Below are positions 53,238-62,602 of a DNA stretch of 64,000 nt, in pieces; the stretch's first letter is position 1, and each line of letters starts with the position of its first letter. The notes below the pieces were generated by a model that saw only the letters and a program-made list of their open reading frames with translations, made no database searches and had not been told where the DNA came from. The position numbers and the translations under genes were made by a program. This DNA comes from Crocinitomicaceae bacterium (GTDB taxonomy: Bacteria; Bacteroidota; Bacteroidia; Flavobacteriales_D; Crocinitomicaceae). Location of the stretch: positions 201,556-265,555 of the forward strand of contig JAHEMJ010000013.1 of NCBI GenBank assembly GCA_024643725.1, given 5' to 3'.

Positions 53238-54148
53238 AACCAATTAGAGAAGCGATTTCAAAAGAACTATTGAAAGCTGAATTAACGACAGATCGTTTTT
53301 TACGTGTCACACGAAAAGGAGGAAATGAAATTTACATGGTCAATTGCCACAATGCACCGAATGTTTTGGAGGAAATTGGTCGTTTACGCGAGGTGACTTT
53401 CCGCGCATCCGGTGGAGGAACCGGCGAATCCATCGACTTAGATGAATTTGATTTAGGTCCTTACGCCTACGAACAACTCATTGTTTGGTCTGTGGAAGAT
53501 GAAGAAATCATCGGCGGATACCGTTTTAAAAAATGCAAGGAGGCAATCGATGATCAACAAAATATTCACTTGTCCACCACGCATTACTTTGACTTTAAAC
53601 CAGCGTTTATTTCGGATTATTTGCCAAATACGATTGAACTAGGACGCAGCTGGGTTCAACCCAATTTTCAGCCATCTGTCAATCCGAAAAAAGGATTGTT
53701 TGCCTTGGATAACATATGGGATGGACTCGGAGCCTTAATTCGTTTTAATCCAGAAATCGACTATTTCTTTGGTAAAGTAACCATGTATCCAAATTACGAT
53801 GTGGCTTGCCGTGATTTCCTATTATTCTTTTTACATAAGTTTTTTCCAGATAAAAGTGGACTGATGCACGCTTTTTATCCACTTGAAATTCAGTCAGACC
53901 CAGCCATTTTTGAAGAATTAATCATGGGACTTGACTACAAAGAAGCGTTCAAAACCTTGAATACCTTCACAAGAGAGCGAGGCGAATTTATTCCGCCGTT
54001 GATGAATATTTACATGAATTTGTCACCAACCATGATGACGTTTGATACCGCGATTAATCCAGATTTTGGAAATGTAGAGGAAACAGGAATTTTGGTGAAA
54101 ATCGCGGACATTTATCCAGATAAAAAGGAGCGTCACATTGACTTTTAA
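53234..54148 (+). CDS. GNAT-family N-acyltransferase (OlsB/GlsB-like)
   Basis: The 304-residue protein matches the hemolysin-type/OlsB GNAT family: 'GRLREVTFRASGGGTGESID', 'IIGGYRFKKCKEAIDDQQNI', 'TIELGRSWVQPNFQ' and 'IDYFFGKVTMYPNYDVACRD'. These enzymes put a 3-hydroxy acyl chain from ACP on an amino acid. Together with the PlsC-like gene (overlap 4 bp), the context suggests aminolipid synthesis; whether the amino acid is ornithine or glycine cannot be told from sequence alone. Its stop overlaps the stop of the converging sigma factor gene (shared TTAA). Confidence 0.87.
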   Translation: MKPIREAISKELLKAELTTDRFLRVTRKGGNEIYMVNCHNAPNVLEEIGRLREVTFRASGGGTGESIDLDEFDLGPYAYEQLIVWSVEDEEIIGGYRFKKCKEAIDDQQNIHLSTTHYFDFKPAFISDYLPNTIELGRSWVQPNFQPSVNPKKGLFALDNIWDGLGALIRFNPEIDYFFGKVTMYPNYDVACRDFLLFFLHKFFPDKSGLMHAFYPLEIQSDPAIFEELIMGLDYKEAFKTLNTFTRERGEFIPPLMNIYMNLSPTMMTFDTAINPDFGNVEETGILVKIADIYPDKKERHIDF

Positions 54149-54687
54149 GACTTACTATTCAGCCATTCTTCTAAATTGACATTACCAGTTTGACGTTTTA
54201 CCTTCTCTTTTATGCGAGAAATGTACATGTCCACATGTTTTATTCCCATTTTCTCGGAAATATACTTTGACGGTTTATCGTAGCAGTATTTCATCTTCAA
54301 AACCAATGCATCGCGTTTATTGACAGATCCAAGCACTGCTTCAAATAACTGGGTAATTAATTCCTCTTGATCGTAAACGGGATGTTCAGATACAATCACT
54401 TTCTCAGAGGTGGTATTCACCCACACTTGATTCTTTTTGGCTTGACGTTTACGGATTTCAGAGATGCAGAAATGATGTGTAATGGTTTTTAACCAGCCAT
54501 AGGACGCGAACAACTCCGGTTGGTGATCGTAACGCTCGGCAATCAATTGGTAAAAATGAATGGAAAATTCTTGAAAAGTATCCGGTAATTCAGATGCAGG
54601 GATGCTTCTTCGCATGACATGCTTAAAAAAGGATCCATGCTGAGTCATTAACTCATTATAAACCATGGTATGTCGTGCGCTGTTCAT
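54145..54687 (-). CDS. Sigma-70 family (ECF-like) RNA polymerase sigma factor
   Basis: I start at 54687 ('MNSARHTMVYNELMTQHGSF'), since the extra frame uses TTG; this gives 180 residues. Region 2 lies at about 15-90 ('FQEFSIHFYQLIAERYDHQP' and 'SYGWLKTITHHFCISEIRKR'). Region 4 is 'NKRDALVLKMKYCYDKPSKY' with 'ISEKMGIKHVDMYISRIKEK', a helix-turn-helix. No anti-sigma gene is adjacent, so regulation is not clear. The divergent gene upstream is porQ, with 128 bp between starts. Confidence 0.88.
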   Translation of the reverse strand: MNSARHTMVYNELMTQHGSFFKHVMRRSIPASELPDTFQEFSIHFYQLIAERYDHQPELFASYGWLKTITHHFCISEIRKRQAKKNQVWVNTTSEKVIVSEHPVYDQEELITQLFEAVLGSVNKRDALVLKMKYCYDKPSKYISEKMGIKHVDMYISRIKEKVKRQTGNVNLEEWLNSKS

Positions 54688-54815
54688 CGTTTTCCGACAA
54701 AACAAAAATCAGTCCAAAATTTTCACAAACCAAAAATTCCTCGTTTTATTTACACTAAAAACACTTTTTTAGCCTTAAATTCACAATTAAATTTCGTTTT
54801 CTTCGTTGTTGAACC

Positions 54816-55850
54816 ATGCGCAAATTAGTATTTCTAATTTTCTTCCTTCCATTTTTGAGCAAAGCTCAATATTATGGTGGTACACAAACCTTCCAATTTT
54901 TGAATGCCTCTACCTCTGCACGCAACGCAGGAGCTGGAAATGGATTGATTAGCGTTTACGATAACGACCTTGGTCTCGCTTTGGATAATCCGGCTTTGTT
55001 GAACGAAAAAATGAAAGGACAACTTCAGTATTCCTACGGAATGTATCCCGCCGGAGTAAACTATGGCAACGTCAGCTATGCCTTTCATTCGAAATTAGGA
55101 ACCTTTGCTCCAAGTGTCCGTTATTTCAGCTATGGAAAATTTGTAGAAACAGATGAAATTGGAAATGCCATTGGTGAATTTAGCGGTTCAGAATATGCAA
55201 TTGGAACCAGTTATTGCCGAAAAATAAATGATGTCATGAGTATTGGGGCAAGCCTATCGATACTTGGCTCTCAATTGTACCGATACAGCTCCTTCGGTTT
55301 CACCTCCAGTTTTAGTGGATTATTGGTACACCCGAACAAATTATTATGTGCGACATTCCTAGTGAAAAATGCTGGTTTGACGTTAAAGGATTACACAGGA
55401 ACGAGCCAATCTCAATTGCCGTTAGATGTTCAAGTAGGCATGAGTTACAAGCTCAAACACGCTCCTTTTCGATTTGGATTCCAAGCACACCAACTCAATC
55501 ACCTGAACAACGTCTACCTAGACCCACTTGCAAAACCGACGTATGATCCATTAACAGGAGACACCATTCCAATTTACACACCTTCCATCGGAACAAAAAT
55601 CGCCAATCACTTTAATTTTCAAGTGGAATTACTGGCGTCAAAATCCTTTCAAATGCGCGCAGGATTCAACTACATGCGACGTGAGCAATTAAAGGTAACA
55701 GATCATCCCGGACTTGCTGGTTTCTCGACAGGTTTCTCGTTGAAATTAAAGAAATTTAATTTGGATTATGGCATTCAATTCTACTCCAAAGCGGGAACCA
55801 TTCATTCCATTGGACTAAGTTCATCCTTGAGCAACTGGAAGAAAAAGTAA
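54816..55850 (+). CDS. porQ: Type IX secretion system protein PorQ
   Basis: The 344-residue protein has a signal peptide ('MRKLVFLIFFLPFLSKAQ'). The mature part begins 'YYGGTQTFQFLNASTSARNA', the typical PorQ opening, followed by an outer-membrane beta-barrel of alternating strands ('LGTFAPSVRYFSYGKFVETD' and 'EYAIGTSYCRKINDVMSIGA') and a final strand 'TIHSIGLSSSLSNW'. PorQ acts in T9SS at the outer membrane, with PorZ, PorU and PorV in the attachment complex. It matches the T9SS cargo genes in this window (1, 11327, 13175, 20733, 36836). It is not in an operon with other T9SS components here. Confidence 0.9.
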   Translation: MRKLVFLIFFLPFLSKAQYYGGTQTFQFLNASTSARNAGAGNGLISVYDNDLGLALDNPALLNEKMKGQLQYSYGMYPAGVNYGNVSYAFHSKLGTFAPSVRYFSYGKFVETDEIGNAIGEFSGSEYAIGTSYCRKINDVMSIGASLSILGSQLYRYSSFGFTSSFSGLLVHPNKLLCATFLVKNAGLTLKDYTGTSQSQLPLDVQVGMSYKLKHAPFRFGFQAHQLNHLNNVYLDPLAKPTYDPLTGDTIPIYTPSIGTKIANHFNFQVELLASKSFQMRAGFNYMRREQLKVTDHPGLAGFSTGFSLKLKKFNLDYGIQFYSKAGTIHSIGLSSSLSNWKKK

Positions 55851-55852
55851 GC

Positions 55853-56563
55853 CTACTTGCTTAGGTCCGTTAAATGGAAATCCTTCGTTAACGAAATGTA
55901 CGCATCATGGTAGGATCCGTCTAAATTCCGAATCGTTAATTCATCTTCTATTACTTTCCTTTCATCCTTCACAAAATCAACGATGACGCGCTTGTTTAAC
56001 TTTTGTGTATTTGCGTGAATGGCGATGATACGAGCTGGAAACAAACCGTAGGACTTACCTAAATCCAACAAAAAGGAGCGCTGATCCCCAGGGATAATTA
56101 ACGTGAAAATCCCTTCATTTGATAACAATTCAGCGGCCTTTCTCACGAATAAGTCGAATTGCTCCCGACTCATATGCTTGGCTTGATCTTGCGTTTCATT
56201 TCCCGACTTTAACCCATCAACGTAAAAAGGTGGATTGCTAAAGATCAGGTCATATGTTTTTGTTGATTCAAAAGATAAAAAATCCATCGAATACACCTGA
56301 ACCGAATTTGGCCATGGCGAATGTTGTACGTTCCATGCACATTCTTTCGCTGCTGTTTCGTGGATTTCAATTGCGTCAATTTCTAATCGTGGATTTTGCT
56401 GAAGCGCCATCAAGGAAAGCACGCCTGTCCCTGTGCCGATATCTAAACCACGCGTTTTACCCTGTGCTGGAATTAATGCACCAAGGACCATGCTATCAGT
56501 TCCTACTTTAAGTGGATTGTTCGACTGTTGAACATCGAACTGCTGAAAGCGAAAAACGGACAA
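55853..56563 (-). CDS. tRNA1(Val) (adenine37-N6)-methyltransferase-like (TrmN6/YfiC)
   Basis: The 236-residue protein begins 'MSVFRFQQFDVQQSNNPLKV', a typical TrmN6/YfiC opening, with 'GTDSMVLGA'. Motif I is 'TRGLDIGTGTGVLSLMALQQ'. 'DLIFSNPPFYVDG' is the NPPF catalytic motif of N6-adenine methyltransferases. It modifies A37 of tRNA-Val in E. coli, and the role is expected to be similar here. Its stop is 2 bp from that of porQ, and it follows proS by 1 bp, so the two translation-related genes form one transcript. Confidence 0.88.
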   Translation of the reverse strand: MSVFRFQQFDVQQSNNPLKVGTDSMVLGALIPAQGKTRGLDIGTGTGVLSLMALQQNPRLEIDAIEIHETAAKECAWNVQHSPWPNSVQVYSMDFLSFESTKTYDLIFSNPPFYVDGLKSGNETQDQAKHMSREQFDLFVRKAAELLSNEGIFTLIIPGDQRSFLLDLGKSYGLFPARIIAIHANTQKLNKRVIVDFVKDERKVIEDELTIRNLDGSYHDAYISLTKDFHLTDLSK

Positions 56564-56564
56564 A

Positions 56565-58037
56565 TCAATAGGCTTTTGCGAAGATTACGCGTCCTGCAGA
56601 TGGTTTTCCTGTAACCATGCAAACACCCGCTTCTTCTTTGCGATCCAAGGCAATGCAACGAATGGTCGCTTTGGTTTCTTCTTTGATGCGTTCCTCTGTT
56701 TCAGAAGTTCCATCCCAATGCGCTAAAAAGAATCCACCTTTGTCGATTTCTTTTTTGAATTCGTCATACGAATCTATTTCACGGGTATTTTCCAAACGGA
56801 AGGCTTTTGCGCGCGCTAATAGGTTGGACTGAATGTCCGCCAACAATTGTTCAATGTGATTTTCTAATCCATCAAAGTCGACTACCTCTTTGGTTTTATT
56901 GTCACGACGAGCGATTTCTGCTTTTCCATTTTCCAAATCTCTTGGACCCATTGCTACACGAACAGGTACTCCTTTTGACTCGTATTCGGCAAATTTCCAT
57001 CCTGGACGACGGTTTTCGTCATCGTCGTATTTAAAGGAGATGCCCTTTGCTTTTAATTTTTTTGACAACTCAGCCATTTTCTCTGAAATCGCTGCTAACT
57101 CTTCATCTGTGCGATAAATTGGAACAGCCACCACTTGAATGGGAGCCAAGGCCGGAGGAAGAACCAATCCTTCGTCATCGGAATGTGTCATAATCAAAGC
57201 ACCCATTAAACGTGTCGAAACACCCCAAGATGTTGCCCAAACATAATCTAATTTACCTTCTTTATCGGCAAACTTCACTTCAAATGCTTTCGCGAAATTT
57301 TGTCCAAGAAAATGGGAAGTCCCCGCTTGAAGTGCTTTTCCATCTTGCATCATCGCTTCGATGCACAAAGTGTCGTCCGCTCCAGCAAAACGTTCATTCG
57401 CGGTTTTTCTTCCTTTTATCACAGGCATCGCCATGTAGTTTTCAGCGAAATCTGCATAGACATCTAACATTTGCTCCGTTTCCGCAATCGCTTCTGCTTT
57501 CGTTGCATGCGCAGTGTGTCCTTCTTGCCACAAAAACTCTGTCGTTCTTAAGAACAAACGCGTTTTCATTTCCCATCGAACGACATTCGCCCATTGGTTA
57601 ATCAAAATCGGTAAATCACGGTAAGACTGAATCCAATTTTTGTAAGAGTTCCAAATAATGGTTTCAGAAGTTGGACGAACAATTAATTCTTCTTCCAATT
57701 TAGAGTCTGGATCTACCACAACGCCACTTCCATCCTCTGCATTCTTTAAGCGATAATGAGTTACAACCGCACATTCTTTGGCAAATCCATCCACGTGACT
57801 TGCTTCTTTGCTCAAATAGGATTTTGGAATGAATAACGGAAAGTACGCATTCGAGTGTCCCGTTTCTTTGAATTTTACATCCAAAATATCACGCATTTTC
57901 TCCCAAATTGCATAACCATAGGGCTTGATCACCATGCATCCACGAACATCGGAATGTTCGGCTAAATCTGCACGGTAAACCAATTCGTTATACCATTTTG
58001 AATAATCTTCTGCTCTCGTAACGTATTTCTGTGCCAT
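56565..58037 (-). CDS. proS: Prolyl-tRNA synthetase, archaeal/eukaryal type
   Basis: I start at 58037 ('[20 protein letters not shown]'), giving 490 residues. Class II motifs are visible: '[20 protein letters not shown]' (motif 1 area), '[20 protein letters not shown]' and '[20 protein letters not shown]' (motif 2). An anticodon-binding domain and a C-terminal zinc-like domain ('[23 protein letters not shown]') complete the type-3 form. It attaches proline to tRNA-Pro. This type, without the bacterial insertion domain, is usual in Bacteroidota. A -7 box TACCTTTG lies 18 bp upstream. Confidence 0.95.
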   Translation of the reverse strand: MAQKYVTRAEDYSKWYNELVYRADLAEHSDVRGCMVIKPYGYAIWEKMRDILDVKFKETGHSNAYFPLFIPKSYLSKEASHVDGFAKECAVVTHYRLKNAEDGSGVVVDPDSKLEEELIVRPTSETIIWNSYKNWIQSYRDLPILINQWANVVRWEMKTRLFLRTTEFLWQEGHTAHATKAEAIAETEQMLDVYADFAENYMAMPVIKGRKTANERFAGADDTLCIEAMMQDGKALQAGTSHFLGQNFAKAFEVKFADKEGKLDYVWATSWGVSTRLMGALIMTHSDDEGLVLPPALAPIQVVAVPIYRTDEELAAISEKMAELSKKLKAKGISFKYDDDENRRPGWKFAEYESKGVPVRVAMGPRDLENGKAEIARRDNKTKEVVDFDGLENHIEQLLADIQSNLLARAKAFRLENTREIDSYDEFKKEIDKGGFFLAHWDGTSETEERIKEETKATIRCIALDRKEEAGVCMVTGKPSAGRVIFAKAY

Positions 58038-58055
58038 TGCTCCTGTAATTGAATG

Positions 58056-58063
58056 CAAAGGTA
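58056..58063 (-). promoter_or_regulatory. -7 promoter box TACCTTTG of proS
   Basis: TACCTTTG on the minus strand lies 18 bp before the start codon at 58037, the usual distance for a short leader. No -33 box was confirmed. Confidence 0.5.
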
Positions 58064-58112
58064 GGGAAAATACTTCAAAAATAAAGAGATGCTGAGCGGA
58101 GAATCATCGGTT

Positions 58113-59951
58113 CTAGCGATTGCTCTTACTGGCTTCTGGAGTCAATTGATTTGAGATCAAATCATGGGTGTAATGCTGGTACATCGCTTTCATTTGCTCG
58201 ATGATTTTCTGCTCATGAGAACTGCGTTTTTGCTTCATATTCTCATTCCAAACCGTGTTCATGAATCCATGATTGGTCATGTCGAAATTGATCAAATTAC
58301 CTTGTTCACACACCATTTTCGGCATACTATTCGGATTAAAATAAGAAGTTCCGAATGCATAATACGTGCTTTTAATTCCTAATAAATCCAATACGGTTGG
58401 AAGAATATCAATTTGTTGAAACACCTTACCCTTTGGTACTTTTGGTAAGTTCATCGAAGCATGATAGAAACCAATTGGAATGCGATAGGTCCAATTCAAT
58501 GAATGTCGGTCGCGACGCTGGGTTGGTCCTACGTGATCGGCACAAAACACAAACAAGGTATGTTTGAACCAAGCTTGCTTTTGTGCTTTTACCCAAAACT
58601 CCCTTAAGGCCATGTCGACATAGGAAATTGTCGCGCAAAGCGGTTCTGGACCTTTCTTCACTTTAGCTTTAAATTCCGTAGGAATCGTGTATGGATGATG
58701 CGAAGACAGGGTGAAAATCATGGAAAAGAACGGTGACTTGAAATGACTCATCTCGTCCGCTGCAAAGCTCAGCATATGATGATCTTCAATGCCCCAATTC
58801 CCGTCAAAGTGCGCATCATTTGGGTATTCATTTCGCCCATAATAGCGATCAAATCCAGCAGCGGAGGTGAATCCATCAAAACGCATAGAACCATTGTTCG
58901 CCCCATGAAAAAAGGCGGAAAAATAGCCATCTTTCTTTAAAATGGATGGAAGTCCTTGAAATTGATTCGAACTATACGAGGACAAAATAAACGACTCATT
59001 GGTATAGGCTGGAATCGATGAAACCACAGATGGAACAGCGTCCATGGACGTCCGGGAATTTGCAATCGCATCCTCAAAGAACATCGATTTTCCTAGAATG
59101 GAATCTAAAAATGGGGTATAGCTTTCGGGACTATTTGGACCACAATACATGGTGCCAAAACTCTCTAAAAGGATAAAACATACATTCGTTCCTTTTGGCA
59201 AGAGCCGTTGTGGATTTGTCTCCTGAACTGGATTAAAGATCGTGTTGAGTTGTGTTTCGTCAAAATAATGTTTCTCCTCTACCCCTTTCATGTTCCAAGT
59301 CTTCACTAAGGTGAATGCCGTGTTCAATACAGCAGGAGCGTTTTCCAGACTACTGTAATTCGTTGCCTCAATGATGCCGATTGGTTTTAATTGAAAACCA
59401 CCTCGTCCGATCAAAATGCTACTTCCTAAAATCAATACAAAGGACGCCCATTGTTTTTTATCATTCCAAAGAACCGGCGTCGATTTCACCTTTAGAAAAC
59501 TACGACCAATGAACCATAAACTGAGGACAAAAAACAAAATCAACCACCAAAACTCCAAGATAAAATCACCAGCAAGACTCGATGTTTCCGTGTTGGTCAA
59601 CATGTAGACAAAGTAATCGAAACTGGTGCGCTTTGCGGTATAGGAAAAATAGGCCACATCCCAAGCGTTGAAAACAAAAATCGAAAAGGAGGTGAGGTAA
59701 AACACTGGGATTTTAATCCATGTTCGTACTTTTTCCCAGGAATTAGGCAAGGGGAAATAACTCAAGATCAGGAAGGGGAAAAAGAACAAGGCAATGGTAA
59801 TCAAATCGAACCAAGCACCAATCACATAGTCTTTTAAGTAAAATTCCGGGAACTTTTTGCTATTTGAAACAACCAACATGACACGGTACATGCTCAAGCA
59901 AAGCCAAACCCACGCAAGAGGTTTAAACGATTTTAAAATCGATCGATTCAT
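58113..59951 (-). CDS. LTA-synthase/phosphoglycerol-transferase family membrane enzyme
   Basis: The 612-residue protein has about five N-terminal transmembrane helices ('PLAWVWLCLSMYRVMLVV', 'LITIALFFFPFLILSYFPL', 'IPVFYLTSFSIFVFNAW', 'FILEFWWLILFFVLSLWF'). A sulfatase-fold domain follows outside the membrane, with 'NVCFILLESFGTMYCGP' (metal Glu), 'ANSRTSMDAVPSVVSSIPAY' (nucleophile loop), 'GANNGSMRFDGF' and 'FCADHVGPTQRRD' (Asp/His). Gram-negative members such as MdoB transfer phosphoglycerol or phosphoethanolamine to glycans or lipids. It is the downstream neighbour of the E1 gene, 9 bp away. The substrate is unknown. Confidence 0.85.
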   Translation of the reverse strand: MNRSILKSFKPLAWVWLCLSMYRVMLVVSNSKKFPEFYLKDYVIGAWFDLITIALFFFPFLILSYFPLPNSWEKVRTWIKIPVFYLTSFSIFVFNAWDVAYFSYTAKRTSFDYFVYMLTNTETSSLAGDFILEFWWLILFFVLSLWFIGRSFLKVKSTPVLWNDKKQWASFVLILGSSILIGRGGFQLKPIGIIEATNYSSLENAPAVLNTAFTLVKTWNMKGVEEKHYFDETQLNTIFNPVQETNPQRLLPKGTNVCFILLESFGTMYCGPNSPESYTPFLDSILGKSMFFEDAIANSRTSMDAVPSVVSSIPAYTNESFILSSYSSNQFQGLPSILKKDGYFSAFFHGANNGSMRFDGFTSAAGFDRYYGRNEYPNDAHFDGNWGIEDHHMLSFAADEMSHFKSPFFSMIFTLSSHHPYTIPTEFKAKVKKGPEPLCATISYVDMALREFWVKAQKQAWFKHTLFVFCADHVGPTQRRDRHSLNWTYRIPIGFYHASMNLPKVPKGKVFQQIDILPTVLDLLGIKSTYYAFGTSYFNPNSMPKMVCEQGNLINFDMTNHGFMNTVWNENMKQKRSSHEQKIIEQMKAMYQHYTHDLISNQLTPEASKSNR

Positions 59952-59960
59952 CTAGGCAAA

Positions 59961-61946
59961 TTAGTAGGTCATCAAACGTTGGATTGCTTCTTCCAAACGC
60001 TCAGATGCCAAAAACTGTTTTTCCAAAGTCACTGCAAACGGAACCGGAGTATCCAGAGAAGCCACTCGTAGAACGGGAGCATCCAAGTTTTCAAAGCAAT
60101 GCTCAGTAATCAACGCGACCAACTCACCACCGATACCGCCTGTCATGCAATCTTCATGAAGCACAAGGACTTTTCCTGTTTTATTCGCAGCAGCGAAAAT
60201 GGCTTCTTTGTCCAAAGGCAATAAGGTACGTAAATCGACGATTTCTGCAGAAATCTCCGGGAACTTCGCAAGGGTTTCGGTTGCCCAATGAACACCGAGT
60301 CCGTATGTGATGATGGTTAAATCGGTTCCGTGACTTACCGTTCTAGCTTTACCGATTTCCACCGTATAATAATCCGTTGGAATTTCTTCTTTTAAACTGC
60401 GGTACAAGTATTTGTGTTCAAAGAACAAAACTGGATTTGGGTCCTCAAATGCTGCATTCAGTAATCCTTTGGCGTCGTATGGTGTCGAAGGATATAAAAT
60501 CTTCAATCCTGGCGTGTGAAAAAACCATGCTTCATTGCTTTGAGAGTGAAATGGTCCAGCGGCTGTACCTGCACCCGTCGGCATGCGGACAACAACATCT
60601 GCGTTTTGACCCCAACGCCAATGCATTTTCGCTAAATTATTGATGATTTGATTAAATCCACATGTGACAAAATCAGCAAACTGCATTTCTACCATGGCTT
60701 TCATTCCTGAAATAGATAATCCGAGTCCAGTTCCAACAATTGCTGATTCACACAACGGAGTATTTCGTACACGGTCTTTTCCAAATTTCTCCACGAGTCC
60801 TTCGGTTACTTTGAAAGCACCACCGTATTCAGCGATATCTTGCCCCATTAAAACGAGTCCTTGGTGTTTTTCCATGGACTGAATGAGGGCATCTTGAATC
60901 GCATCAATAAAACGCTTTTCCGTTTTTTGTCCGCTCGCCTCCACTACTTGTTGAATGTGAGGGGCATAAACATCGGACATTTCGATTTCCAAACTAGCCT
61001 CAATCGCCGGTTCAGCTTGCGCTTGATCGAATCCAGCTTGAATTTCTTCTTTGATCGATTCTTTGATTTCTTGCACCTTCGCTTCGGTGAGTAGTCCAAG
61101 TTCTACTAAAAAAGCTTCGAAATTGGAAACAGGATCTTTTTTCTCCCATTCCTCTTGTATTCCTTCTGGGTAGTATTTCGTCCCGGACGATTCTTCGTGT
61201 CCACGCATACGGAACGTCATCAATTCCAATAAATATGGCTTAGGATTCACTCGAATTTCATCGTTGATTTGACGCATTACTCGAATGACTTCTAAGACAT
61301 TATTACCATCTACTTGAAGCGCATTCATTCCGTATCCAATTCCTTTATCGATGAATTGTTTGCATCTAAATTGCTCAACAGAAGGTGTAGAAAGTCCCCA
61401 GCAGTTGTTTTCTATGGCAAAAATAACGGGCAAGTCCCAAACAGCGGCAACATTCAAGGACTCGTGAAAATCCCCTTCTGACGCACCACCGTCGCCGGTA
61501 AATACCAATGTTGATTTTTGACTTTTTGTAATTTTATTTGCTAAAGCGATTCCATCGGCAATTCCAAGTTGTGGACCAAGGTGCGAAATCATTCCGACCA
61601 GTTTATGTTCTTGGGTTCCAAAGTGGAAACTACGATCTCTCCCTTTGGTGAAGCCGTTTAGTTTTCCTTGAAATTGAGAAAAAAGTCGATTTAGCGGAAT
61701 GTCACGTGTGGTGAAAACGCCCAAGTTTCGGTGCATGGGTAGGATGTATTCATCCGCATCCATGGCGTAAGCACATCCAACAGAGATGCCTTCCTGACCC
61801 CAGCCTGAAAACCACTTCGTGATTTTTCCTTGGCGCAGGAGAATGAGCATTTTTTCTTCAATTAATCTTGGACGGACCAATTTGTGGTAAATACTCAATA
61901 ACTCTTCATCAGAGAATCCTTCTCGGTTAAATGCGATTTGTGACAT
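59961..61946 (-). CDS. 2-oxoacid dehydrogenase E1, fused alpha and beta subunits
   Basis: The 661-residue protein joins E1-alpha (about 1-325) and E1-beta (about 340-661). The alpha part has the thiamine diphosphate motif 'GDGGASEGDFHESLNVAAVW' ending 'FAIENN'. The beta part has 'LVLMGQDIAEYGGAFKVTEG', 'MVEMQFADFVTCGFNQIINN' and 'LHEDCMTGGIGGELVALI'. It decarboxylates pyruvate or a branched-chain oxoacid and passes the acyl group to E2 lipoate. Fused E1 is common in Bacteroidota; substrate choice (pyruvate or branched chain) is not settled by sequence. E2 and E3 genes are not in the window. Confidence 0.92.
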   Translation of the reverse strand: MSQIAFNREGFSDEELLSIYHKLVRPRLIEEKMLILLRQGKITKWFSGWGQEGISVGCAYAMDADEYILPMHRNLGVFTTRDIPLNRLFSQFQGKLNGFTKGRDRSFHFGTQEHKLVGMISHLGPQLGIADGIALANKITKSQKSTLVFTGDGGASEGDFHESLNVAAVWDLPVIFAIENNCWGLSTPSVEQFRCKQFIDKGIGYGMNALQVDGNNVLEVIRVMRQINDEIRVNPKPYLLELMTFRMRGHEESSGTKYYPEGIQEEWEKKDPVSNFEAFLVELGLLTEAKVQEIKESIKEEIQAGFDQAQAEPAIEASLEIEMSDVYAPHIQQVVEASGQKTEKRFIDAIQDALIQSMEKHQGLVLMGQDIAEYGGAFKVTEGLVEKFGKDRVRNTPLCESAIVGTGLGLSISGMKAMVEMQFADFVTCGFNQIINNLAKMHWRWGQNADVVVRMPTGAGTAAGPFHSQSNEAWFFHTPGLKILYPSTPYDAKGLLNAAFEDPNPVLFFEHKYLYRSLKEEIPTDYYTVEIGKARTVSHGTDLTIITYGLGVHWATETLAKFPEISAEIVDLRTLLPLDKEAIFAAANKTGKVLVLHEDCMTGGIGGELVALITEHCFENLDAPVLRVASLDTPVPFAVTLEKQFLASERLEEAIQRLMTY

Positions 61947-62017
61947 GTGTCTTTTACTTTAAATACTCGATACTATGCGAAAGAAGAACAGCTTCCTTGT
62001 CCACTGAATGCAAAAAA

Positions 62018-62566
62018 TTATACTTTCAATCCACGAACCACGCGTTCTTTGCGTTTTGTTTTTTGAAGTCGTTTTTTCACTACTAACAAATGTGCAGAAC
62101 GTGGAGCACCACGCATGAGGTCAACCTTGTAAACATTTTCTCCGTAATTGATTTTTGGACCACCTTGACTATTCCAATCAGCTTCGAAGTAATAACGTTT
62201 CACGCTACTTCCTTCAGCCTTTGTGGCGAATGATAAGATGCGACCATCACCTAATTCGAAACGTACTTGCACTTCGCCTTTTGGGCCAAAATTTTCGAAT
62301 ACACACTTCGTCATCGCCGGAATAACAATGCTTTCGCGTTCACTACTCGAACTAGCTACGAGCGTTCCATTTTGCGTTGTATTTTGACTATCATCTCTTT
62401 TTTCTTGATTTAAGATAATCGTGTGAGAGGTATAAAATTGAACTTGACGCATTTTCTCGTCAGTATCCAAGGAAAATTCATCTCTAAGTTGCGTTGTATA
62501 TGGAACCTTTACCCCACATGAAATGAGCACCAAACTCATTGAAAATAAAAACATGATATTCTTCAT
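62018..62566 (-). CDS. Lipoprotein of unknown function
   Basis: The 182-residue protein has a lipobox ('MFLFSMSLVLISCGVKVPYT', Cys at about residue 17). The mature domain is beta-rich with 'TIILNQEKRDDSQN' and 'VIPAMTKCVFENFGPKGEVQ', then 'RILSFATKAEGSSVKRYYFE' and a very basic tail ('KKRLQKTKRKERVVRGLKV'). It is expected in the outer or inner membrane leaflet facing the periplasm. The family is not recognised. It is divergent from the 62603 lipoprotein gene, with promoters that overlap. Confidence 0.7.
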   Translation of the reverse strand: MKNIMFLFSMSLVLISCGVKVPYTTQLRDEFSLDTDEKMRQVQFYTSHTIILNQEKRDDSQNTTQNGTLVASSSSERESIVIPAMTKCVFENFGPKGEVQVRFELGDGRILSFATKAEGSSVKRYYFEADWNSQGGPKINYGENVYKVDLMRGAPRSAHLLVVKKRLQKTKRKERVVRGLKV

Positions 62567-62572
62567 AATCCG

Positions 62573-62590
62573 TAATTTTGGTCAAATTTA
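62573..62590. promoter_or_regulatory. Overlapping divergent -7 boxes
   Basis: TAATTTTG on the plus strand (62573-62580) and TAAATTTG on the minus strand (62583-62590) both fit TAnnTTTG. They lie 22 bp before the plus-strand start at 62603 and 16 bp before the minus-strand start at 62566. The two transcripts would overlap by about ten bases at their 5' ends. Confidence 0.45.
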
Positions 62591-62602
62591 CAGAAAATCG
62601 CA

